Assembly (NCBI RefSeq): GCF_009017415.1
Contig: NC_092410.1
Coordinates: forward strand, 682,001-746,000
Reading direction: 5' to 3'
DNA: 64,000 nucleotides
From: Aspergillus flavus
Taxonomy: Eukaryota > Ascomycota > Eurotiomycetes > Eurotiales > Aspergillaceae
Below the pieces are notes generated by a model. It was not told the origin of the DNA. It worked only from the letters and a program-made list of their open reading frames with translations, and did not search any database. The stretch's first letter is position 1, and each line of letters begins with the position of its first letter. A program made the position numbers and the translations under genes. Shown here piece after piece: positions 24,581 through 35,995 of the stretch.

Positions 24581-26121
24581 TTATTTCGGTAGCTTGAATC
24601 CTCCAGGTACATTGGTCTGGAACACCCTCTTCGGATCGACGTCCTGGCTCACGCGCTTTAATAGCTGCACATTCTTACTCTTATAGCTAGAGATTGGATC
24701 CTGCCATGGCGCCGCATAGTTGAGGTACACGAATGGCTCGTAGACACCTAACTTGCGTGCATCGTTATCGATGTTATCGAAAAGCTCGCGTGCAGCCTTG
24801 TCAACTTCCTCGTCATCTGACTCGTCGTCCCAAGTTGCGCTAAGAAGTGTCACAACCAGCGAACCAGACGCATCAGTTAGACCCAATGCATTCCTCGAGG
24901 CATTACGGGCATAGATAGCTGGCGGCAATGGTTCAAGAGAAATAGCCCACACCATACCTGGAATACCCTCAACACTCTCCAGACTAGAATCCCAGTGCTG
25001 GTAAACCGCAGTCAACATAGGAAGAGTAGACCTATGAGTGGTAACTACAGTCAACTGCCTTTAACCGAGTCAGCCAGACTCATCACGAAACCCAAGATCC
25101 GTAAACTCACCGCTTATCAACCTTCGAGAACGATCCCTGCTCCATCGCAATCTCATGCAACCCCGCAATCCTCACCGTACTATACAGCTTCGGGATCGCC
25201 ATGAACGGGCGATAAACCACCGGATTCTCCTCGGCCTTCGTATACACGATGCTATTCACCACGGCCTTGCCCTGTGCCGAGTACCCGAAACTGGTGATCA
25301 GGGACGCATACTCATCATACCCCTCTGCTGAATTCACACCCGCAAATGCCTCGAGCTGCTCTTGGTAGGTATCAACAGAATGGTATACAGTTCCGCCCCA
25401 GATAGGACCCTGTTCGAACGTCTTCAGGTCTACGCGCGTGACAACTCCGAAGTTATTTGATCCGCCACGCAGCGCAATCAGTAGTTCTGGATTCTCATGC
25501 TCATTGGCATTGACGATCGTGCCGTTAGCGAGGACGACTTCGAAGTTAGTCACCGTGTCGCAGGTCCAGCCGTACCGCGGAGAGAAATATGAGATCCCCC
25601 CGCCGGTGGTTAGGCCACCAACTCCTACCTGTCCTGCGCGACCGCCTGCGACTGAGAGGCCTAATTGGTCGAGGTGGGGATAGACGTCGCCCCAGGTTGC
25701 GCCGACGCCGATGGAGGCGGTCGTGCGATCGGGGCTTACTTTGATACTGTTTAGGCCACGGAGGTCGAGAGTGATTCCGTTTGCGATGTTGGATGCGCCG
25801 GTGAAGGGGGCATGGCCGCCTGAGCGAATGGCGAAATTTGGAGTTTCAGGGGTTGAATTTATTATTTTGATGGCGGTGGACACGTCCTGTGCCGTCGTTG
25901 GAGAAACAATGCAAAGGGGGTGGAGGTTAGAGTTTTGTTGGGAGAAGTAAGTGTTGATCGAGTTGTTGTAGGGTTGGCTGTTTGGGAATGAGACCTTTTT
26001 GCCGAGAGCGCCAATCAAGGCTAGGCACTAGTTTTGTCAGGTTGGGGCAATGTATAGTTTGGCAAGGGCTTACACAGGTTGCTACACTCGTGTTGGTGGT
26101 GTTGCCCGAGTTAGTTCCCAT
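24581..26121 (-). CDS. FAD-linked oxidoreductase, BBE-like (FAD_binding_4 + BBE)
   Basis: Flavin oxidase of the berberine-bridge-enzyme/6-hydroxynicotine-oxidase type, 471 residues from exons 26121-26074, 26027-25111 and 25031-24581 (introns 46 and 79 bp, phases agree). Residues about 60-230 form the FAD-binding domain: IVSPTTAQDV, then RSGGHAPFTGASN, whose His is the usual 8-alpha covalent flavin site, and VGVGATWGDVYPHL. At the place where bicovalent members have a Cys before VGIGGH, this protein reads AGQVGVGGLTTGGG, so only the His linkage is expected. ELLIALRGGSNNFGVVTRV closes the FAD domain. The C-terminal end has the BBE signature, with YLNYAAPWQDP followed by VDPKRVFQTN. Such enzymes often tailor secondary metabolites. 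It abuts the decayed terpene synthase and may have belonged to that locus, but could equally be a carbohydrate oxidase. Confidence 0.9.
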
Positions 26122-26818
26122 GGCCAGAGACTGTGCAGATGCTGTCGGCAGAAAATAAGTAGAAACGAGGGAGGAAACCGGGGAGTAACAGCTATTTGTA
26201 CAAGGAAAGTTATACTTCCCAGGATTTAGGGCTTACATACTGGTCTATATGATATGATCACTCTGACGCTTAGCGGTTGGAGTGGCGGCTTACTTGCATT
26301 AGCGTGTGCTTAACTCTCTAAAGTGCCTGCTCGTGCACATATTCCGCAGGAAGACCTCTACTATCCAAGGGTTCTTTTTATAAAAAACAATAATCGACTA
26401 CTTCCAATCATAGTAGACACTAGCTCCAATGACACAGATGTGTGTGCTTAAGCTAGTTCTGCGTAGCCCCAGTAGGTGGGTTGTGGCTGTAAGGCGTGCA
26501 CGGAACCCCGCTACGCCCTAAGAGACAGGCTGCACAGCCACCCAGCACCCCGGCATCTCCCTTATGTTTCCACACTCACTCTACGTGCTTCTGAAGGCTA
26601 TTGGGATTGTGGAACCTTTATCATGCAGCTGTTTGAGAATCTATCTAGTCGTTCCTTGGAGCAGTCGTCGTGGACTACATAGGTAAGAGCTACTACGAGC
26701 TTAGTCAGCCTCGCTATACCTATTTGGAAATATGGCGGGGGCGGGTCCCGAACGGGTTCTAGATCTCTGACCCAAACCCGACCTGTTAACAACTCTACTT
26801 ATGCTTATCAGATATTAG
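26122..26818. other. intergenic; no terpene cyclase domain found
   Basis: About 0.7 kb upstream of both the FAD oxidase and the truncated terpene synthase. An intact chimeric synthase would have about 1 kb of cyclase domain here, with a DDxxD/E and an NSE motif. I see neither in any frame. It ends in an apparent intron acceptor (GATATTAG, ending 26818). Confidence 0.5.
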
Positions 26819-28132
26819 TATCTGCAAGAATTCTGGAGTATCTTCCCTCCACGTTACCCAACCAAAGAAGACTTGAAAGAACCGGAATGTGTGCTGGTCA
26901 ACGGTGTCTTCCAATGGAAACATGCGCTGGCCAATGGTCACCAAGAAGAGAATTTTTCCGTACCTGTGAAAGTCGCAGTGGCAGCAAATGGCGTCAGGTC
27001 GTCTCAGGCCCATGGAGCTGTAGCCGTAGGGACACCACCAGCCAAAATAACTGATTACAAGGTGAGTGGAGCCAATGGCTTAAAACATGAAAACGGCTGC
27101 ATTAGCAACGATACTCAACATCTGTTGCAACCTTCTGACGATGTAAGCATCAGCTCATTTCCCTCCAATGAAGGAAGTCTAACTCAATGGATAGGCTGTC
27201 AAAGCTCCCTACAACTACATTAACACCCTTCCCTCGAAAAATATTAGGGAGACCTTCATCGACGCCCTGAACTCTTGGCTAGAAGTCCCCGCGGCATCTT
27301 CAACGTCTATCAAATCTATTATCGGCATGCTCCACCATTCATCTCTCATGCTCGACGACATTGAGGATAATTCAGTTCCGCGTAGAGGAAGTCCTACCAC
27401 TCATACTTTGTTTGGCGTGGGACAAACAATAAACTCAGCCAACTACACTTTTGTGTGTGCTTTCGAGGAACTCCAGAAGCTTCAGAGCCCAAACGCTATA
27501 GGGGTCTTTATCGAGCAGTTGAAGAACCTACACTGTGGACAGGGTCTGGACCTGTATTGGAAATATAACACTCACGTTCCCACCGCTGACGAGTACATGA
27601 CCATGATTGATCATAAGACAGGCGGTCCCTTTCGATTGTGTGTTCGGCTGATGCAAGGCGAGTCTAGCGGGAAGACCGAGCACATTGATGCGCGCCGATT
27701 CGTCACATTACTTGGGCGCTATTTCCAAATCCGCGACGATTACCAGAACCTCACGTCAGCCGAAGTAAGGCTGAATATTTAATAGTGTTGGGAAGCACAG
27801 CTAACGTGCAATAGTACACTTCTCAAAAAGGCTTTTGGTAGGACCTGGATGAGGGCAAGAGTTCGTGGCCGCTCATCGACTGTCTCACCGGCTCTGATCC
27901 CGAACAGACTATGATAAAGGGTATACTACAGCACAAAGGCGTTGGAGAGATGCCGATGGCTATGAAACGACTGATACTGGGAAAGATGAGAAAGGGAGGA
28001 GCCCTCGACTCCACTTTCTTGCTGCTCCAGGACATGCAAGAGGACATACTCAAGGAGCTGGAATTGCTTGAAGCTGAATTCGGGTCTGAGAATCCCATCC
28101 TCGAATTAGTTCTAAGGAGGTTGTGTCTGTGA
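26819..28132 (+). pseudogene. remnant of a chimeric terpene cyclase/GGPP synthase
   Basis: C-terminal part of a fusicoccadiene-synthase-type bifunctional enzyme. Coding pieces: 26819-27142 (the last stretch of the cyclase domain, YLQEFWSIFPPRYP, and the variable linker), 27195-27764 and 27815-28132 (polyprenyl synthase domain), joined by 52- and 50-bp introns with good branch sites. The prenyltransferase has the first Asp-rich motif (DDIED, about 27357), GQTINSANY, and the second Asp-rich motif (DDYQN, about 27737). Lesions: essentially the whole N-terminal cyclase domain is absent, and a TAG at 27839-27841 interrupts the domain between QKGFW and DLDEGK, where family members continue with an acidic residue. 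Downstream of the stop the frame stays open and conserved to 28132, so the nonsense change looks recent. An intact enzyme would make GGPP and cyclise it to a di- or sesterterpene; this copy should not. Confidence 0.8.
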
Positions 28133-28327
28133 GGAGTTATCAATTTATAGGAGCTGTTCACTTCATACTACAAACCCGGATTTGCACAGTAGAAGGTCGA
28201 TTGTAGGCAGTTTGTTCAACTTTCCAGAATTACCGCGTGAGCGTCCTCAAAGTCCGCTAGGTCACTCGCAAGTCTTGGTACATGCACCCATTTAACAATT
28301 CAGAATCTATCTGTTGATTCGAGCAAG

Positions 28328-28585
28328 GTGTGGAACTCCAAAGTCCATCCTACATCACCAGCAAAATGGGACGGATATCGTTTCCTTCTAATGGGCGAAG
28401 GTCCCAAGAACCGGAATATAGCTCAGCTTACAGCGACGTCGCCTGAACAGATCGCATTTCGCTACGGTGTGCACGCCTGTCCTGGCCACCCTTTCGCTGG
28501 GAACGAAATCAAAATTGCATTGTCTCGCATCTTGTTGAAAGACGAGGTGAAGACTAGTCTCCGATCACGTTGCCTTCTACGATGA
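28328..28585 (+). pseudogene. cytochrome P450 fragment (C-terminal)
   Basis: A short open stretch encodes only the end of a fungal P450: the PERF-like segment (KWDGYRFLLMGEG), a spacer with ATSPEQIAF, and the haem-binding loop FRYGVHACPGHPFAGNEIKIAL with its Cys ligand (about 28468-28476). About 400 residues that should precede it (membrane anchor, I-helix, ExxR) are not found in the 200 bases upstream, and the C-terminal tail diverges after LLLKDE and ends early. The loop text is of the type found in P450s of fungal terpenoid clusters. With the truncated terpene synthase 200 bp upstream, it looks like part of a dead terpenoid cluster. Confidence 0.75.
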
Positions 28586-29021
28586 TCATTATCAGCCACA
28601 CCTCGTCAACACAGAAATGAAATATAGTTTCATGGCATTGTGGTCATTCCGCGAAGGCTGTGACATGATTCATGAGCATATGTTGGAGCATGGCCCCCAG
28701 TTGATCGACCTGTGGGTAAATACGAGGTTCGGTTGCTGTGATTGACACCCGCCGAGACCGACGGACCGCGCTTGGCTAGGACATATTTCCGTAAAAAGCT
28801 AAGCAGCTCTCGTATTAGTCGCTGATCATCAAGATATCCTCGTATGTTTGGCATTCATGACCCGTATTGGGTGTCTTGGCTTGAACGCAGAGCCTCGTTG
28901 TCGCACCCCCACCTCAGGTTGGGCCGGGTGTGCCCTGAAGTTATAACAGATAAGGTACTCCGTAGGACATATACTGATCAGTGTACATCACCAAACTCTG
29001 AATAGCATTTTGGCTCATCTC
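28586..29021. other. intergenic, no gene seen
   Basis: About 0.44 kb between the P450 remnant and the membrane protein gene. No further P450 text found. Confidence 0.45.
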
Positions 29022-31498
29022 ATGGCAGAACTCACAGTGGGCTATGTGTCTGGTATCATTGCCGCCGCGGTATTTTTGGGTAGGTTCAACTGAGCATAGT
29101 GAAGGTGTACCACACAAAATACTTAGATGTCTCAGTCCGGCTCTTTGTTCCTACTGTCATATGTTTGGTAGTCATCGGTCACCTCCCAGAGGAGAATACA
29201 ATTGTCTCATGGTATTGCTTTTCGCTCTAGTTCCAGCGCTGCTATTGACGCATTATTAGGTCTGTCGTCAGCAGGCTGATTCATTCGTCATACTGGCCAA
29301 CGATACTTAATTCCGACACTGCTGCCAGTACAGGAGTCAGCAGAGCGATAAATGCTTGCAACTGGCTACAATTGGGTGCGCTTGGGCTTGTTGCAATTAC
29401 TGGAATTGTAACCCCTTTGGGCCTATACGATACTATTGGCCCTGATGATACCCCAACAAATATCCCATTCCGTTATGCCTCTGATACATCGGCGTTTGGA
29501 AAGGCCACCCGCTCGAGAGATGGATATAGATCACTTAGGGTCTGTTACGCAGATGAAGACCCCAATACCGATGAGGGATGTCCTGGTGCGCCGCCAAATA
29601 TCAATGATATTGAAGACCCTGCCGAGGCGTACTCAATCTGGCCGAGTAGTGTTGATTTATTCACGAGTGGAAAGGTACCGTCGACTGTTTCCAGCCTTTT
29701 TGACATCCAGTGGCGGTCGTTTCGGTCGACGACCAACGTAGCCTTGGGTGTCAACGGCAGTGCATTCTCTGAAGGATATTACCGGCAAATCTCGCAGTTC
29801 ATCATGGAGGAGGGAATCATAGCGGTTGAGGGCTTGATCGTTGATACTAAAGCTGGACGTATAGGCTTCCGGAACCATACTGTACCTGTGGATGTTCCTA
29901 CGGGTGCGAGGTGGACAGAAGATATACTGTTCATCGAACCGGAAGCACGTTGCGTGAACACCAACTTGACCGTGGACTACAGGTACAACCCGTCCAGTGA
30001 GACGTATGATAGCTTTGAAGACACACGGGACCCAGTCCTGGTTGACCACGGCGGCTTCAGTAACCTACCCCATGCGGTCTATGAGATAGACACGGCGAAT
30101 TTCCAAAACAATGTAGCATTGTATGAGCGTGCCTACAGTGCTGCCTGGAGGCACAATATGGCATTGATGCAGTTCTTCAACGTGACGACCAACGGATCAG
30201 ATGGCCTGGCACCCTTCGCCTATATGAATTCGGAAGTCGGAAAGAAGTTTGATTTACGCAGCATAGGGAGCAGTTATATTGCCCCCGTGACTGTTCAGAC
30301 GGACAGCCGGTATGCTGGCTTCCTTGAACTCCCGTTTCCTAACCAGTCAACATCATCGTCCCTGAGGGATAGACCTGAGGGTCCTAACCCTGTTAATCTC
30401 ACTGCACAAGATACCTACGCAATTGCCCAGGAGGCCTGTCACTATCCTTCAATGGAAGATCTGTCAAACCTGTCGTTCGTTGGTGTGTCCTGTGGCACAG
30501 TCTTCGCAGCACCTGGGAGGCTTGACGGGGACCCACTCATCCCCGACACAAATAGCACTTGGAGCACTCCAATCTACTCCTGTGCTGCTGCTGCAAAAGC
30601 GGCTATACGCAAGGTCACATTTAGATTCAATGGAACGGCGGAGCTGGATAACCTTGAGATCGAAAGAATAGAGCGCTCATCTAAACCTCAGCTCTGGGGT
30701 GTCGAGCGATTAGCCAATCACACGATAAGGAACGTACGGCCTCTATGGGGTATCGTATCCCCTGAGGTGGGCACTCGTGACGACATCTCTACTGTCGAAA
30801 GAGACCATCTCTGGCTTCCTGGTTACCCAGATACGTCCGTATCGGACCTCTACACCGGACAGGCAAACATGCCTGGCAGCCAGTTCTATATGGACAGGCT
30901 GCTATCTCTTTTCGGGGTCAGAAATATGGAGAAGTCCACGTCACGATATACGGGACTCAACGATCTGGCTCTATATAGTCAATGGTTGGAGCTATCCAGC
31001 TCATCATCCGGCGTTGAGCACATGCTCAAACTTATGTGGACTGACATGGCGGCCAATACTGTGGTAGGTACGCGAGGGTGGCATTCGCCGAAGAATGGAG
31101 AAAGGTTGTCAAAGCGAGATAGCGGCGAGGTAAATGTGCCAGTTACACTATGGTCACAACACATTGAATATCGACTTCCGTACGCCATTCCTGCCTTTAT
31201 ATTACTTGCCCTCTGCATTGCACTGGGAGCATGGAGTATTTGGTTACTTATTTTGAGGCGCGTCGGCCTCAAACAAATGCGAACGTACCTCGCTCGTACC
31301 TCCCCGGGTAGGATACTCGGGCATGCGCTACATGAAGATCAAGGGAATATTCTTGCGTCTACGGACGTGTGGCTTCAGCAGATAGGCTTACGAAAGGTCA
31401 CGCTGCCAGGGCGAAATGAAGACAGCGAAATTCCATTGCTAGATGTTCAGCGGACACTAACCCACGAGGATGGTGGAGGAGATAAGAGCTCTAAGTAG
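29022..31498 (+). CDS. large fungal membrane protein of unknown function
   Basis: Protein of 793 residues from exons 29022-29079, 29127-29211 and 29260-31498 (introns 47 and 48 bp), whose junctions are in phase. The N-terminus has hydrophobic segments (SGIIAAAVFL, then FVPTVICLVVIGHL), followed by text common in this fungal group, VVSRLIHSSYWP and SRAINACNWLQLG, and another membrane segment (LGLVAITGIVTPLGLY). The long middle part (about residues 110-700) has many N-x-S/T sites and paired Cys, so it is probably extracytosolic. One strong helix near residue 715 (AIPAFILLALCIALGAWSIW) precedes a basic cytosolic tail. I know this as a recurrent uncharacterised fungal architecture and assign no function. 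It appears intact although flanked by pseudogenes on both sides. Confidence 0.8.
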
Positions 31499-32505
31499 AG
31501 GTAGCGTGATGCTTTATCGCCCAGATCTAACCGGAATAATGGGTTAAGATGGATATGACTTTTTCTCTTTTTGTAGCCTTTCTTCTTGGTTTGTATTCGT
31601 TTCTGTCCGTGTTTATTCGTCCTCTTTGTATATTTTTTACTTTTACTTTTTTTGTTATTGGCCATATCTGCCTCGACTAAGAGATCATGTAGTCTTGGTA
31701 CGGGCGACTATCCAAACTAATCAATAATGACAAATTATTTCCTGTATATAGTGATCTTGAACGGAAAGGTTGCAGTTTTACGTGAGATACTATACCTAGC
31801 ATGATTCTCGGACTCTTTCCCGACCTACAATATTGGTATATTATTGAGAGATTTAGTAGAAAGTCGCCAGTCCCAAATCTAGACCAGCGTTACCTTTATC
31901 ATCTTCAGAGCAAATACAGGTCAGGAACCCGTTATGAGACAGCGAGGGCTGCATATAAGATGGCTCCACCTTGGACAGTTTCCACTAATTCAGCACTCGT
32001 CAAACTTACGTATACATACGTGCAATCCCTTCTATGACATTGGCTCTCGCGGGGTAACGCGGGTTGAAAGGGAGCTGCGATAACTGCAGAGCACTAAGTC
32101 GCGAATGCGGGAATGGTAGCGCGCAGACCAATGAGAAAAGCGTTGAAGATTAACGATATAGAAATTTTAACTTCCTACGATTACAGTCGAGGTAGGTGTC
32201 TCCGAATTAGTATCGGATGCAAAGGCCGTAGCGCGACCCAGTGACTTTTGGTCCCACTACTACGGAGATAGACTAACCGCATCAGGTATGGCGTTGAAGC
32301 AACCACCTGTAGTCCCCTTTTGAGTCTTCCCCAGCTTAGCTTATCTGGTTTATCAAACCTCCTGCCCTACTTATAGTACCCCAGATCCAAGATCCCCCCC
32401 CCCCAAATGCTCTCTGTGGCCAGCTGGCTCTTAGAAAACAATTTGAAATGTCGATCTTATGTCTCGAGGCAATCTCCCTGGCTTAGAAGGAAGACATTTA
32501 CCCTT
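31499..32505. other. intergenic between convergent units
   Basis: About 1 kb without a supported gene. Contains an 11-base C run (32394-32404) and low-complexity T-rich sequence near 31560-31660, whose opposite strand gives a spurious Lys-rich frame. Confidence 0.5.
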
Positions 32506-33388
32506 TCACAAAGTCAAGAGGGAGAGAGGAGGTACCAATCTATAGGTGGGCAAGTTAGTGTGACATGAGAGATAAGAAGAGTCAAGTCCATCAAGTGAAG
32601 TCAGGCCAAGCACGGCCATGGTCGTCTCAATCTCGTCTTTCAAGATACGTATGGCCTTACTGGCACCTGCTTCACCGAAGGCTACGCCGTAGAGAAAGGG
32701 CCTGCCCAACCCGACAGCCCTGGCACCGAGGGCAATAGCTTTGACAATATCCGCCCCTCGAGTAATACCACCATCCACTGTCGCAAACCTCTGGGCAGTG
32801 CTACGCATGGAAACGAGGTTTTCTCCCGCTGAAGGAGCAGAGTCTAGCTACCGGCCTCCATGGTTTGAAAGCCACGGATGAGCGCCATACTCCATGCACA
32901 ACGTTGCATCTTCCCAGCCCTGTATACCTTTGATGGCAATAGGCAACTCAGTGATTCCCGAAGCCATTTTATATATAGCAGAAGTCCAGTCATGTCCGGA
33001 TTGCACGGCGCTGTTGTTCTTCAGTACGGTTAACAACAGAAAGGATAGGGACGGCTCCTCACGGTCGTCCCACCGAAGGTTCTCCAGCAAAGCCATCAGC
33101 CTCCTCCTCATCATCATCGGGATTTGTACCCTTTGGAGAACGCTTAGACATTCTCACTCGCAAATCACGTTCTATCTTTCCGGCACGAACAGGATCTATG
33201 GTCAATGCGAAGCCCTTGCATCCGAGACGGACGGCCTGTTTGACTTCCTGAGTGGTAATGAAAAAGGGCACATTGAATTTGGTTCCTAGAATGGTCAGCA
33301 ATCGAGCTAGAACGGTACCTTGTAAGCATGATGATAATTGAAGAAATTGCGGAAGATCTGATTGGATACAATTGGAATGAAAAAACAA
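32506..33388 (-). pseudogene. decayed FMN-dependent 2-hydroxy-acid dehydrogenase
   Basis: Fragments of a lactate/glycolate-oxidase-type (cytochrome b2 family) TIM barrel on the minus strand. Piece 1 (about 33300-33110) has EVKQAVRLGCKGFALTID, the beta4 region. Piece 2 (33117-32848) has DWTSAIYKMA, LPIAIKGIQGWEDA and the active-site SNHGGR with its His. Piece 3 (to 32506) has TVDGGITRGADIVKAIALGARAVGLGRPFLYG, the FMN phosphate-binding end, then LKDEIETTMA. Lesions: pieces 1 and 2 are in different frames, and a TAG at about 32850 replaces the codon where family members have Gln in the HGGRQLD motif (CAG to TAG), with LDSAPSA continuing in frame. The N-terminal third is missing, with AT-rich sequence in its place. 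It is not expected to make an active enzyme. Confidence 0.8.
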
Positions 33389-34372
33389 CAGATCAATAGC
33401 CCACTACGGGAATATTCATGTAGCCAGGTCTGGGTCTCATGCCTCGACTATGGTGAATAAATCTGCCCCGTCATTCTCATGAGATATACTCCGCTGGATG
33501 GGAATTATGGTTATTCGAAATTCTCAACCGTTTATCTAAATTAATAATATTAAATTCTACATTTTTTATATATATTTTTCTTACTAAATTAATTAAACCT
33601 TATAAATAAGAATTTTCAAATTTAGCTTTATTAATATAAAGTAATTGTTCGGGTAAGGAAGCGGACCGTATCCGGGTCTACGGTGGCGCGTTATCAACAC
33701 TTGGAAACCTGTCTCTGTGAGCAGTTCTGCCGGCTGCCATAATACTATTACTCGGTTTATGATAGCGGGAATCGCTTGGAGACCCCACCTCCTCTCCCGG
33801 GTCGTAGTTGCTGAGCTCACCTTATGCTCCCATCCATTGTTGGTCTTGTGATTATGAGTAATCCTGCCCTTGGTGGACCTTGAGATCAAAGAAAGCTTTG
33901 GAGATGGAGGATTGTGCCTCGATTTCTTCTGTTGTAATGCCATGATCAATCAGAGTAAAGAAGAGAAATGAAGACTTCATTGCCGATGAGGCAACACCCG
34001 GACGTATGTAGGATGTTTTTAGGATCACCTTTCTTCTTTGTTCGGCTCTTCCGGTCTTTCTTTCTCCTTGGTCTACATTCTGCACTTGACCTCCTTTGGA
34101 CAAGTGTTAAGGATCCGAGGTCGACATGAATGCAGCTGGTGGGGCAGCTAAGCGCACAGACGGTGATGAACTGGTCGAACCACAACTATGAGACCCATCG
34201 TTACCCATCAGACTAAACCAGAATCAGTAGCAATAGCCGCCAAGACTTTGCCCCGTTGTTCCAACTCAAAATTGTCACTCTCTCCCTTGGTCTTTTGTTA
34301 TATCGGCCTGGCAGGCTGGCTGGCGGGCAGCAGGCCTTCTTGCATGACCCCCATACTACGGCCTGTGCAAAC
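33389..34372. other. intergenic with AT-rich island
   Basis: About 1 kb without a supported gene. 33535-33648 is strikingly AT-rich compared with its surroundings. The rest up to the regulator start has no motif-bearing frame. Confidence 0.5.
33535..33648. repeat. AT-rich island
   Basis: About 110 bases made almost only of A and T, with repeated taatta/ttaata words, just beyond the broken end of the FMN-dehydrogenase pseudogene. It may be a RIP-altered or transposon-derived scar, but nothing recognisable remains. Confidence 0.5.
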
Positions 34373-35995
34373 ATGAAAGTCAAGAGTCGGGCAGTATGTC
34401 AGACTTGTCGACAAAGGAAATATGGGGTAGGTTCTGTGCCACTGCTAGCAATACTTAGGAGTCATTCTCAAGAGTCAACTTGTACTAACGAAACGAATCC
34501 GGTCTTGTGTAGTGCGACGGGAAGCGTCCTGCCTGTACTCAATGTCTTTCCACCAAGAGACGTTGCCCAGGTTATGAGGATGTGACGTTTGTTTCGCCAA
34601 ACACGACTGGGCCACGACGGCTTGTCTCTTCCAAATCTCCACCCAAAGAACCAGAGACTCTGTCCTCAACCGCAATGGCAATGGTCCATGTCAGGTCGTC
34701 CACCAATGGTCTGACACTCAACCTGTCCAATGCTTGGTGGTCTACCGACGAAGATGTCTATGCTTTGGTTACCGAGTATTTCGCTCCCGAGCCTCATGGC
34801 CGGTGGCAGGATTTCCGTGTTGACCAGTCGCCGTCAGCAACCGCCAGCCCTTGGTTGGAGGTGCTTCCTTTGCTGCTAGACCGCAGTCGAAGCACCAGTC
34901 GAGGCGCTTCTCTGCTCTCTGCTTCACTCAAAACTCTAGGTTATTCAATCGCCTCCAAAGGGGGCAATGGCTCCACGCGCTCGCAGTGGGAGATTTCTCG
35001 CGCGGAGTATTATTCCAAGGCTGTGCATTGCTTGAAGCATGATTTGAATGAAGGTACCGGCGTGTGTGACGAGTCCGCTGCGGCGATCATGTGCTTAAGC
35101 ATGGCAGAGGTATGTGGTGCCGTTTCCTGTAAAATCCTGAGGAACTCTTCATTAAGACCAGCAAGCTGTTGATTCCCACCTCCAGAGACGGCTGGATCGC
35201 TCATGTTAGAGGTATTGGTCGAATGATGGAACTCTGCGGCCCTCGGACATTCAATAAACCCATCTCGCACCAGCTATTCCTCGGCTTTCGTCCAATGATC
35301 GTATGTCATTATCTCAGCATATATTCACTAATTTCAGGCCACTAACCGCGCGAGTGTAGCTCATAGAGGCGTGCCAGTCCCGTCAAGATACGTTTCTATC
35401 AGCTGACGAGTGGCGGGTGATACCTTTTCTCTCGCATGCAGCCTCCCCTCTGCAGATTCTCCTCGGCCATGGCTCGATTCTTCCTTCTTTACTTCAGAAG
35501 TCTCAATCGCTCCAGCTCCTTTCCGGCGCAGAGAAAGACTCCATGGCGGGAGATATTCTAACTGCCTTGATAGTAACTCTCCAAGAGCTTGACGCGTGGG
35601 AGCAATCCATGCAATCGACGGTTTCTGGTCCCCTTTTCTGGTCAAGCGCAGCATCTGCCACCTCACCGGGAACCGTTCAAACCACAAAGTCCTGCATATG
35701 GTTTCCCAGTCTGTCCATGGCAACGGCATTGACTTACCTATGGGCCTTTCGCGCGGTATGTTTCAGTCAAGTAGCACAGGTGCTATCTTTCGATCAAGCT
35801 CTCGCTTCTCGTACGGACTGGATCTGGACCTGTCTGGATATCTCGGGAACCCAGAATTGTCGAGAGAAGGCTCTTGCTTTCCACACAATGATCTGCCAAA
35901 GCATCCCGTTCTTCATGCAAGACAAGATGAAATTTTACGGTGCTGCCTCCGTTACTCTACCATTAATGGTCACGCAAACTGTCCTGTTCTCGTAG
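34373..35995 (+). CDS. Zn2Cys6 transcription factor
   Basis: Fungal binuclear-zinc regulator, 473 residues from exons 34373-34426, 34513-35109, 35166-35300 and 35360-35995. The first intron (86 bp) splits the zinc cluster, which reads CQTCRQRKYG|CDGKRPAC followed by CTQCLSTKRRC after splicing (C-x2-C-x6-C-x6-C-x2-C-x6-C, near residues 9-36). The 34373 ATG is the first in its frame. The rest is alpha-helical text of the fungal regulator type without a clear DNA-independent domain (AEYYSKAVHCLKHD, RGIGRMMELCGP). The C-terminus stops at FYGAASVTLPLMV plus a few residues, slightly short compared with similar proteins. The neighbours are a pseudogene and a quinone oxidoreductase, so its targets are unclear. 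Confidence 0.85.

Noticed and set aside
26732..26790. GC-rich cgggtcccg...cccgacc patch resembling a tRNA-like fold
   Set aside because: No T-loop GTTCRA and acceptor pairing that close a cloverleaf; it lies in an apparent intron or intergenic stretch before the terpene synthase remnant.
31447..31665. Lys-rich minus-strand frame
   Set aside because: Complement of T-rich low-complexity sequence overlapping the membrane protein stop; composition only.
33535..33648. AT-rich island as a transposon remnant
   Set aside because: No terminal repeats, target duplications or transposase text visible; kept only as a low-complexity feature.
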